DNA from: DATDRS01 sp035291605
GTDB taxonomy: Bacteria > Chloroflexota > Anaerolineae > Anaerolineales > UBA6663
DNA: 10,300 bases
Direction: 5' to 3'
NCBI GenBank assembly: GCA_035291605.1
Contig: DATDRS010000183.1
Span: 1 to 10,300 of the forward strand
In this document: positions 1 to 5,377 of the stretch, piece by piece
How the letters are laid out: the number at the start of each line of letters is the position of its first letter
Numbering within the stretch: position 1 is the stretch's first letter
Notes under the pieces: model-generated
Database searches by the model: none
The model's input: only the letters and a program-made list of their open reading frames with translations
What the model was told of the DNA's origin: nothing
Translations under genes and position numbers: made by a program

Positions 1-71
1 TCGAGGAGGGCGGTGACCGACTCGAGGGCGCGGAGTTGGTACTCCTGGTTAGCGTCGAATTTGAATTGCAT
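1..71 (-). CDS. res: Type III restriction enzyme Res subunit, N-terminal fragment
   Basis: Only the first 23 codons are inside the window; the gene continues past the left edge. The ATG is at 71-69 and the peptide begins MQFKFDANQEYQLRALES. This matches the typical opening of Type III restriction endonuclease subunits, where an F-D-x-N-Q-x-Y-Q motif precedes the helicase core (SF2 ATPase plus C-terminal PD-(D/E)xK nuclease, known for the family but not visible here). It follows mod on the same strand after a 72-bp spacer filled by a repeat, the usual mod-res order. No clear Shine-Dalgarno sequence precedes the ATG, so translation may depend on mod or on the spacer structure. The call rests on the short N-terminal motif and on context. 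Confidence 0.75.
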   Translation of the reverse strand, partial: MQFKFDANQEYQLRALESVTALL

Positions 72-81
72 GGAGTTTTTT

Positions 82-132
82 GCCACGAATTGCACGAATT
101 TCTCGAATTGATCCTTTCGTGTAATGCGCGGC
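82..132. repeat. Imperfect palindromic repeat with 9-bp tandem units in the mod-res spacer
   Basis: The arms at 82-98 (GCCACGAATTGCACGAA) and 116-132 (TTCGTGTAATGCGCGGC) are complementary at 14 of 17 positions. Inside lie three tandem 9-mers: CACGAATTG (84-92), CACGAATTT (93-101) and CTCGAATTG (102-110). The element fills most of the gap between the mod stop and the res start. It resembles the 'CCACGAATTGCACGAATT' dispersed sequences that I recall from Chloroflexota genomes; that recollection is not checked here. In mRNA it could fold into a hairpin just before res. Confidence 0.7.
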
Positions 133-143
133 GAATTTTTGCT

Positions 144-2114
144 TTATATGGTTTTCAACCGGCACTGTAGGGCCAGGTTCGCGGCGGTTTCGTCCTCCAG
201 CGCGCGGTCACGGCAGATGAACAGGTCGTCGCGCTTCAGTGCGAGCGGCGCGAGGTCTTCCAGCCGCAGGATATCGTCCAGGCAGATGTAGAAGGACTGG
301 CCTCTGTTGAGATCGGCGAGGCGATAAAGCCTCTTCAGACCTGGCAGGTCTCCAAGACCTGTCAGGTCCATGTTCAACCCATAACCTTCTTTGAGCGCAA
401 CTTCATAGATGACAGCCTCTGCTGCCCAACCCTCGACGAGCGGGTCGGCGTGCGCTTCCATCTGCGCGGCGTAGGCTTCGGCGCCGGGAACGTCCGGCGC
501 GCGCCAGCGCTTGAAATTCGACTCGGCGAGCTTAAAGACGGCGAAGCCCAAATCTTCGCCGGAGCGGCAGGTTGTGGACATGTTCGCGGCGACGCGGCGC
601 AGGCGTTCTTTGCCAATGTCGGCGATGGTGCGGAGGGTTGTAGTGTCACTCTGAGGCGAAGCCGAAGAGTCTCTAGCGGAGGTGAGATTCTTCGCGCCTT
701 CCGCGCTCAGAATGACAGGCGAGGGGAGCGGCTCCGGCAGTTGCACCATGATGAAGCGCCGCCGCCCGCCGTCTTCATGGTTGAGTTCGAGCACCGCCTG
801 CGCGGTGGTGCAGGAACCGGCGAAGAAATCGAGGATGATAGCATCGCGCGGGTCGTACACACCCAACTGGACGAAGCGTTTGATCAGACTCACTGGCTTG
901 GGATTGTCGAAGACATGCTGGCCGAACAACTCATCCAGCACGCGCGTGGCGTTGGCCGTCGTGTCCACGTCGTCCCACAGGGTCTTCGCCACGCGCCCGC
1001 GCTCCTCGGCCTCGGACTGAAAGCGCTTGCGCTGCGGCCCGGCATCACCCGTCGCGCCAAACACGATGCGGCCCTCGGCCAGCAGTTGCTCGAAGACTTT
1101 GAGCTCGTTCTTCCAACTGCTGCCGGGGTTGGGGTAATAGACCTTGCCCGTCTTGGGGTTCGTGATGGGATATTGCTGGTTGGGGCGCACGCCGCCGACC
1201 TGAAAGGGATCGGCCTTCCACGGGCCGCGCGGATCGTTGTCGGGATTGGCGAAGCCCTCGCCCGGTTCCGGGAGCCGGAAATGACTGCGGTGCTCGACGA
1301 AATATTCCTTTGACCGCGCGAAGATCAGGTTGTAGGTATGGGACACGGAGATGAGCGCGGTATTCGTCACGGTTTTGGTCGAGTTCCAGATCACCGTGCC
1401 GACGAAGTTCTCCTCGCCGAAAATTTCGTTGAGCATCAGGCGCAGGTTTGCCAGCTCGGCGTCGTCAATGCTCACGATCATCACGCCGTCCTCGCGCAGG
1501 AGCTGGCGGGCGAGGAACAGGCGCGGGTACATCATCGAAAGCCAGGCGGAGTGATAGCGTCCCCCCGTTTCGGGATTGCTGGTGAGGAGGTTGCCTTCCG
1601 CATCCCGCTGACCGGTCAACTTGAGATAGGTGTCCAGGGCATCGGCGTAATTGTCGGGGTAGACGAAGTCGTTGCCGGTGTTGTAGGGCGGGTCAATGTA
1701 GATGAGCTTGACGCGCCCGAAGTAGGGCTTGTAGAGGAGCTTGAGGACTTCGAGGTTGTCGCCTTCGACGAAGAAATTGGATCCACGAAGGGACACGAAG
1801 GGGCCTAAAGGGTCTGACGCCTGTGAATATGGACGACCTTCGGGAAGCAGGCTTTCTGCGGGGCAGGGGAGGAGGGTGGCCCGGCTGGGAGTCTGGAGCA
1901 GGCGCAGGGCGTCGCGCTTCCCGGCCCAGGTGAAGGCGTAGCGTTCGGGGCGGTCGTCAACGAAATCGCCCAGCGCGGCGCGTAGCGCCTCCCAGTCCAC
2001 GCGGCCCTCGGCGAAAGCCTGCGGAAAGAGGCGGCGCAACTGCTCGATCTGCGCGGCGAGGCCGTTGGCAGTCTCAACCGTTACCGGCTCGCCGCGCGGC
2101 GGGCGAGGAGGCAT
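144..2114 (-). CDS. mod: Type III restriction-modification system methyltransferase (Mod), adenine-specific
   Basis: A 656-residue site-specific DNA N6-adenine methyltransferase that transfers a methyl group from S-adenosylmethionine and supplies target recognition for the Mod/Res complex. The motif order is beta-class. The target-base/catalytic motif DPPY is at residues 141-144, after the GDNLEVLKLL stretch. The SAM-binding motif I comes late, at D429-FFAGSCTT, with Cys435 where the classical motif has Gly. Between them, residues about 240-400 are the expected target-recognition region. The C-terminus has the family's QSFYICLDD and FICRDRALEDE motifs. The ATG at 2114 lies 7 bp after the stop of the upstream gene and lacks its own Shine-Dalgarno sequence, which suggests translational coupling. 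Three short repeats lie in frame in the gene (encoding residues about 88-111, 466-491 and 582-593). The reading frame is intact, so the enzyme is probably active, but this is not proven. Confidence 0.93.
   Translation of the reverse strand: MPPRPPRGEPVTVETANGLAAQIEQLRRLFPQAFAEGRVDWEALRAALGDFVDDRPERYAFTWAGKRDALRLLQTPSRATLLPCPAESLLPEGRPYSQASDPLGPFVSLRGSNFFVEGDNLEVLKLLYKPYFGRVKLIYIDPPYNTGNDFVYPDNYADALDTYLKLTGQRDAEGNLLTSNPETGGRYHSAWLSMMYPRLFLARQLLREDGVMIVSIDDAELANLRLMLNEIFGEENFVGTVIWNSTKTVTNTALISVSHTYNLIFARSKEYFVEHRSHFRLPEPGEGFANPDNDPRGPWKADPFQVGGVRPNQQYPITNPKTGKVYYPNPGSSWKNELKVFEQLLAEGRIVFGATGDAGPQRKRFQSEAEERGRVAKTLWDDVDTTANATRVLDELFGQHVFDNPKPVSLIKRFVQLGVYDPRDAIILDFFAGSCTTAQAVLELNHEDGGRRRFIMVQLPEPLPSPVILSAEGAKNLTSARDSSASPQSDTTTLRTIADIGKERLRRVAANMSTTCRSGEDLGFAVFKLAESNFKRWRAPDVPGAEAYAAQMEAHADPLVEGWAAEAVIYEVALKEGYGLNMDLTGLGDLPGLKRLYRLADLNRGQSFYICLDDILRLEDLAPLALKRDDLFICRDRALEDETAANLALQCRLKTI
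337..369. repeat. Twin 15-bp palindromes inside mod
   Basis: AGACCTGGCAGGTCT (337-351) is a perfect palindrome with 7-bp arms around one central base. Three bases later AGACCTGTCAGGTCC (355-369) is a one-mismatch variant. On the mod strand this is read in frame as DLTGLGDLPGL (residues 583-593), just before the conserved DLNRGQSFYICLDD block. The AGACCTG-N-CAGGTCT unit looks like a dispersed repeat rather than family-conserved coding sequence. Confidence 0.75.
643..718. repeat. Inverted-repeat-bounded element inserted in frame in mod
   Basis: The ends are GTCACTCTGAG (645-655) and CTCAGAATGAC (706-716), which are inverted copies matching at 10 of 11 positions. The 76-bp interior has the 'GAAGCCGAAGAGTCTC ... 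AGATTCTTCGCGC' pattern of short repeats that I recall being spread through environmental bacterial genomes. On the mod strand it encodes residues about 466-491 (VILSAEGAKNLTSARDSS and following). This stretch is extra compared with typical Type III Mod proteins, which run almost directly from MVQLPEP to TIADIGKERLRR. Confidence 0.8.
1783..1850. repeat. CACGAAGGG direct-repeat element inside the mod N-terminal region
   Basis: CACGAAGGG occurs at 1784-1792 and again at 1794-1802 (10-bp period), followed by GGCCTAAAGGGTCTGACGCC. It is translated in frame in mod as residues about 88-111, between the conserved ATLLPCP and FFVEGDNLEVL motifs. Related Mod proteins, as I recall them, have only a few residues there. 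The right-hand limit of the repeat is approximate. Confidence 0.55.
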
Positions 2115-2121
2115 TGGCGGT

Positions 2122-4038
2122 CTACAGTTTGCTCTTGAGCCAGGCGACCGCGCCGGCGGTGCGCCGCCAGTGGTTGAGGTGATCGCCGGCGTAGGCGGCG
2201 GCTTCGCGCTCGTCGCCGACGCCGATGTAGTCGGGCATGCGGTTGGGGATGCGCTTCTGCCCGGTGAGGTAGGCTGGGACGTGCGCGTTCTGCTTGAGCG
2301 CCTGCTTCAAACGGCTGTCGGCTTTCTTGCCCGGCCCGCTCTGGCGGAACTCGACCAGCGCCCACGTGTAGGTCCACACCGAAGACCAGTCATCCTTGTA
2401 TTGCTTAAGCAGTTTGAGCAGCTCGGCGTCGCGGTCCATCTCCAACAGCAGCCCGGCCAGCAGGTAGCGGACGCCCTGGTTGTCGCCCTCGTTCAAGCGT
2501 AGCATGTCGCGGAAGTGCGCGGCGGCTTCGTCCCGGCGGCCGAGTCGCCACAGGGAACTGGCAAGGCCGAAGCGAGCGCGCATGTAAGGGCGCGTCTCCA
2601 GGATGCCCCAGAAGTAGCCCGCCTCGTGCTGGAAGTAATCCGGGCCAAGGGCGCGTTCCCCGGCTTCTACGGCTTTCTGGTAATAGCCGAGCGCGCGGGC
2701 GACGGTGTCGGCTTCTTCTTCGGCGAGGAGCACATACGCGTCGGCGCAGTTGGGCGACGTGGCGAGGGCCTTGTGCGCGAGCGAGATGCGCTTGGCCGGG
2801 TTAGCCTCATCAAAGGCGCGGTACATCATCTCCTGCGCCTTGCGTAATTTTTTGTCGCCCGGCTGGGCGACGCCGGGTATCCCCGCGAGCATCCCTTCCA
2901 TCGCCCGCCGGTCGAAGGCAGGGGGAGCCGCCTCGACCTCGTCTTCTTCACCTTCAAATATCCAGTCGTCGCGCTGGGCGGCGAGTTTTTCCCGCGCGAT
3001 GACGCCCGCCGGATATTTCGCGTGGATGAGCACTTCGCCTCGATGGGTGGGGACCTTCAGGGTCGCCTCCAACGGCTGGTAATCCCCCTGGCCATCCGGG
3101 CGCAAATGATCGCGCAGCAAGCGGGGGATGGCCCGCAGCGCGGCTTCGAGCCACGACAACTCGGCGGGCGTGGGCCGCCGGAAGCCCCCCTCAGACGTAA
3201 AGTAGGCAGGCAGGGGGTAAGCCTGTTCGTCGGCCACTTCCCAGCTGTACCGCTGCATCGCTTCGAGGTCGTCGAAGGGCAGATGCTCGACGTTTTCGTA
3301 AAACAGGGTCAGCGCGCCCTGCGGCGGTAGGGCTTCCGAAGGATCGCCTACACCCAGATACATCTTTTCGACGTCGGCCCATTTCTCGTAGACGGCGAGG
3401 CCATATTCCACGCCGGCGTTGCCCATGACGATGACGATGCGCGAGGCGCCGCCCTCGGCTGGAAAGCGCAGCCGGAAGGACTGCTCGTTGAGGAGGTGAA
3501 CCCAGGGGGCTTCGCGGTAGAACTCGGCGGCGGCGGCAAAGAAGCCGCCGGCCATTTCGGGCGTCACGCCGGTGACGGAAAGCAGGCCGGGGTGTTCCGG
3601 CTCGCCGTCGCGCATAAACGACTCCAGCTCACGGATGATCTCTGGGAGCATGGGCAGCTCCTGCGTTTCGCACGTGACCCCGATCTCGGCGAGGGCCGGG
3701 GTGAGCGCCGTGGTCAACGCCTCGTCGGCGAAGAGGACGCGTTCCGGGCGGCGCGCGCGGCCGCAGCCTTTTTCGGGCTTAGTCATCGCTTTGAGCAACG
3801 TGCGGCGGACGTCCTCCGGCGCGGCGGCGGCTTCCATCAGGTCGTGGCCGAGCACACAACCGTTGGTCAGGTCCAGGACGAGAGTGACGTTTGGGCGCGA
3901 TGGCGGTTCGTCCTCGGGGACGATCCAGGTGCGGAGCAGAGCGGCGCCCACGCCCCAGGTTTCGGGCGCTTGTTTCAGATCGCGGGGCTGGCGCGGAGGT
4001 TTGCTCGAGGCTGGCTTGCGCTGGCTTTTGCGGGGCAT
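2122..4038 (-). CDS. DUF6930/DUF7309-like protein with ST7-like TPR C-terminal domain
   Basis: I place the start at the ATG at 4038, not the upstream TTG at 4053. The codons between them contain the Shine-Dalgarno AAGGAAG, five bases from that ATG, giving 638 residues. Residues 1-25 are basic and probably disordered. Residues about 30-350 resemble DUF6930/DUF7309-type domains of unknown function, with blocks such as RPERVLFADEALTTAL and FYREAPWVHL followed by IVIVMGNAGVEYGLAVYEKW. An acidic linker (362-370) leads to a TPR-rich region from about 400. Its YVLLAEEEA, RPYMRARFGLA..LWRLGR, NAHVPAYL and GDEREAAAYAGDHLNHWRR motifs match the order seen in ST7 (suppression of tumorigenicity 7) family proteins. 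There is no signal peptide or TM segment, so it is probably a cytoplasmic scaffold. It lies 11 bp after the Rdx stop and 7 bp before mod, so all are likely co-transcribed. Function unknown. Confidence 0.75.
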   Translation of the reverse strand: MPRKSQRKPASSKPPRQPRDLKQAPETWGVGAALLRTWIVPEDEPPSRPNVTLVLDLTNGCVLGHDLMEAAAAPEDVRRTLLKAMTKPEKGCGRARRPERVLFADEALTTALTPALAEIGVTCETQELPMLPEIIRELESFMRDGEPEHPGLLSVTGVTPEMAGGFFAAAAEFYREAPWVHLLNEQSFRLRFPAEGGASRIVIVMGNAGVEYGLAVYEKWADVEKMYLGVGDPSEALPPQGALTLFYENVEHLPFDDLEAMQRYSWEVADEQAYPLPAYFTSEGGFRRPTPAELSWLEAALRAIPRLLRDHLRPDGQGDYQPLEATLKVPTHRGEVLIHAKYPAGVIAREKLAAQRDDWIFEGEEDEVEAAPPAFDRRAMEGMLAGIPGVAQPGDKKLRKAQEMMYRAFDEANPAKRISLAHKALATSPNCADAYVLLAEEEADTVARALGYYQKAVEAGERALGPDYFQHEAGYFWGILETRPYMRARFGLASSLWRLGRRDEAAAHFRDMLRLNEGDNQGVRYLLAGLLLEMDRDAELLKLLKQYKDDWSSVWTYTWALVEFRQSGPGKKADSRLKQALKQNAHVPAYLTGQKRIPNRMPDYIGVGDEREAAAYAGDHLNHWRRTAGAVAWLKSKL

Positions 4039-4043
4039 GTTGA

Positions 4044-4050
4044 CTTCCTT
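4044..4050 (-). promoter_or_regulatory. Ribosome binding site fixing the start of the ST7-like gene
   Basis: On the minus strand AAGGAAG lies five bases before the ATG at 4038 and overlaps the stop of the Rdx gene (4050-4052) by one base. This makes the ATG the better start than the in-frame TTG 15 bases upstream, and it couples the two genes. Confidence 0.8.
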
Positions 4051-4298
4051 CAACGCGCGGTTGTGAGCCGCGCTTCGACAAGTTTACGAATCTCGCCATT
4101 CTCGGCGTGCCGCCCCAGGCTCTTCTTGGAAAAGACCAGTTCGCCGTTGATCGAGACTTCGAATACGCCGCCGTGCGAGGGGATGAGGGTGAGGACCTTG
4201 ATGTCCTGTTCAAAGTTTTTCAGGAGTTCGTCCGTCAGACCGACGGCGCGCGGGGTGTAGTGTCAAACCGCGCAGTATTCGATGGTGATGTCGAGCAT
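4050..4298 (-). CDS. Rdx family (SelT/SelW/SelH-like) selenoprotein with in-frame UGA (Sec12)
   Basis: An 82-residue reading frame from ATG 4298 to TGA 4050-4052, interrupted only by UGA at codon 12. Read as selenocysteine, the N-terminus is MLDITIEYCAVUHYTPRAVG, which places Sec at the second position of the CxxC redox motif (C9-A-V-U12) of the Rdx thioredoxin-like fold. The rest fits the family: TDELLKNFEQDIKVLTLIP, then the GGVFEVSINGELVFSK core, then GRHAENGEIRKLVE. Members act as small thiol/selenol redox proteins; the partner is not known here. A strong GGGAGG ribosome binding site, a TATAAT box upstream and a SECIS-like hairpin after the UGA support real expression. A Cys-to-stop pseudogene is possible but unlikely, because the UGA falls exactly on the catalytic position and the remaining frame is clean. 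Sec decoding needs selA, selB, selC and selD, which are not in this window. Confidence 0.87.
4232..4246 (-). promoter_or_regulatory. Candidate bacterial SECIS hairpin
   Basis: Minus-strand CCGTC-GGTCT-GACGG: a 5-bp stem of perfect pairs with a 5-base loop starting GG. The first loop base is 22 nt after the UGA at 4265-4263. This fits the known bacterial SECIS pattern: a hairpin inside the coding sequence just downstream of the UGA, with G in the first two loop positions. It would bind SelB. A hairpin this short can occur by chance; the placement is what carries weight. Confidence 0.7.
4263..4265 (-). other. Recoded UGA codon (selenocysteine)
   Basis: TGA is codon 12 of the Rdx gene, at the position of the second redox cysteine of the CxxC motif. 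A conventional gene caller would stop here and lose the gene. Confidence 0.85.
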
Positions 4299-4303
4299 GG
4301 AAA

Positions 4304-4309
4304 CCTCCC
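4304..4309 (-). promoter_or_regulatory. Ribosome binding site of the Rdx selenoprotein gene
   Basis: GGGAGG on the minus strand, five bases before the ATG at 4298. It is one of the best Shine-Dalgarno sequences in the window and directly supports translation of a gene that otherwise appears to be only 11 codons long. Confidence 0.85.
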
Positions 4310-4329
4310 GCGATGGTAGTGGTGCACAG

Positions 4330-4335
4330 ATTATA
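4330..4335 (-). promoter_or_regulatory. -10 box for the Rdx/ST7-like/mod/res operon
   Basis: A perfect TATAAT on the minus strand, within GGGCTATAATC, about 32 bases upstream of the start codon. No good -35 hexamer lies at 16-18 bp; the nearest TTGATG is only 12 bp away. The same GGGCTATAATC sequence occurs in the divergent promoter at 4400-4410. Confidence 0.6.
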
Positions 4336-4380
4336 GCCCATTTGAGTCATCAAGCCGAGATGCGGAGGCCTGCTGGGTGT

Positions 4381-4408
4381 TTGCCTGGGGCGAGGCCAGG
4401 GCTATAAT
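4381..4408 (+). promoter_or_regulatory. Sigma70-type promoter of the DUF6585-like gene
   Basis: TTGCCT (4381-4386), a 16-bp spacer, then TATAAT (4403-4408). The start codon follows 32 bases after the -10 box. CCAGGG (4396-4401) and CCCTGG (4413-4418) form an inverted pair around the -10 box, and TGGACA-T-TGTCCA (4416-4428) is a perfect short palindrome in the leader. Either could be an operator; neither is proven. Confidence 0.55.
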
Positions 4409-4431
4409 CCCACCCTGGACATTGTCCACCT

Positions 4432-4436
4432 GGAGG
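4432..4436 (+). promoter_or_regulatory. Ribosome binding site of the DUF6585-like gene
   Basis: GGAGG four bases before the ATG at 4441; it supports this start. Confidence 0.7.
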
Positions 4437-4440
4437 CCCG

Positions 4441-5223
4441 ATGCAATCTCAACCTGAATCTCCCTTTGCTCCGGTGGTTGGTCTGGGCGCGCTCAAAAGC
4501 GGCCACACCCCCTCCACACAATCGCGCCGGAACAGCATCATCACGAACGTCTTGTTTGTGGCCTTAGGGCTGGCGCTGATCGTGGCGGCCTTCATCTGGA
4601 TGGCCTACGCCTCTTCGCGCGGCAGCTCGGGGGGCAATGCGTTTATCCTCTTGTGTTTTGGATGTCTCGGCGTTCCCATCGGGGCGTTTGGTCTATTCAG
4701 CACGTGGCGCAACTGGCAGATAGGGGCGGCCCTGTACGAGAACGGCTTCGCCTACAAAGACCGCAACGGCCTCCAGCAGGTCAGTTGGAACGACATTGAC
4801 GCCGTATGGCAAAGCATTACCAAACACTATCGCCGGGGCGTCTACACCGGCACGACGTACTTCTACACCATCCAGACCAGGGACAAGAAGAAAGTAGTGT
4901 TGGATAATAAGCTTCCCGGAATCGAGCAGTTGGGAAACGAGATCGTCAAAGGCTCCTCCATCGCCCTCTTCCCACGCTACTGGCAGGCGCTGCAGAGCGG
5001 CCAGCGCCTCACCTTCGGCCCGCTGGCTCTAGACAAGCAGGGCCTCTACTCCGGCAACAAAAGTCTGCAATGGTCGGAGATTAAAGCCATCAAGATTCAG
5101 CAGGGCGTGATCTCGGTGAAGAAGGAGGGGGGCTGGTTCAATTGGGCCAGCGTCACCGTGCCCCAAATCCCAAACTTCTACATCTTCTACGATCTGGTTC
5201 GGCGGTTCGCGACGGTCGAGTGA
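4441..5223 (+). CDS. DUF6585-like membrane protein with two TM segments and a PH-like domain
   Basis: 260 residues. The N-terminal 30 residues are polar. Two hydrophobic segments follow, at about 36-57 (NVLFVALGLALIVAAFIWMA) and 67-88 (AFILLCFGCLGVPIGAFGLF), with no signal peptide before them. The remainder (about 95-260) is soluble and probably cytoplasmic. It has the pattern ALYENGFAYKDRNGLQQVSW..I..VW, then a second segment with FGPLALDKQGLYSG and LQWSEIKAIKIQQG. This repeated 'Y..G......L.W.eI' layout resembles DUF6585-family and bacterial PH-like proteins, whose function is unknown. It has its own promoter and ribosome binding site, diverges from the Rdx operon and ends before a terminator hairpin, so it is probably a single-gene transcript. 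Confidence 0.75.
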   Translation: MQSQPESPFAPVVGLGALKSGHTPSTQSRRNSIITNVLFVALGLALIVAAFIWMAYASSRGSSGGNAFILLCFGCLGVPIGAFGLFSTWRNWQIGAALYENGFAYKDRNGLQQVSWNDIDAVWQSITKHYRRGVYTGTTYFYTIQTRDKKKVVLDNKLPGIEQLGNEIVKGSSIALFPRYWQALQSGQRLTFGPLALDKQGLYSGNKSLQWSEIKAIKIQQGVISVKKEGGWFNWASVTVPQIPNFYIFYDLVRRFATVE

Positions 5224-5318
5224 TCGCCGCCAGGGGCGCGTCATAGCCTGCCGACCGTGCTTCAACGCCCGCCGTTACTCAACGGGAACTGAGAGCGGCG
5301 ATTGTGTCCGCAGAATGT

Positions 5319-5355
5319 CCAAAGGGCCGCAGGGCTAGACCGCGCGGCCCTTTGG
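5319..5355. terminator. Bidirectional terminator-like stem-loop between convergent genes
   Basis: CCAAAGGGCCGC (5319-5330) and GCGGCCCTTTGG (5344-5355) form a perfect 12-bp stem around a 13-base loop. The element lies between the ends of two convergent genes and can serve both. On the plus strand only a weakly T-rich tail (TCTGT) follows, so the efficiency is uncertain. The rest of 5224-5377 shows nothing else I can support. Confidence 0.75.
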
Positions 5356-5377
5356 TCTGTCAGCGCCCCGCGCGTTC

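Noticed and set aside
82..132. CRISPR array
   Set aside because: The tandem units are 9 bp with no unique spacers, and no cas-like gene is seen in the window.
450..1313. 287-codon plus-strand ORF opposite mod
   Set aside because: It is antisense to the well-supported mod gene. Its product is low-complexity with no recognisable motif, as expected for a shadow frame in GC-rich DNA.
2854..2871. GTCGCCC-GGCT-GGGCGAC hairpin next to a T run, as an internal terminator
   Set aside because: The T run precedes the hairpin on the plus strand and appears as A after it on the minus strand, so neither strand has stem-then-U order. It lies inside a good coding region.
4263..4265. UGA as a nonsense mutation making the Rdx gene a pseudogene
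   Set aside because: Considered, but the stop falls exactly on the redox position where Sec is known in this family. A SECIS-like hairpin follows, and the remaining frame and both ribosome binding sites are intact.
4107..4319. 70-codon plus-strand ORF over the Rdx gene
   Set aside because: It exists only as the antisense of the Rdx frame. The minus strand has the ribosome binding site, the promoter and the family motifs.
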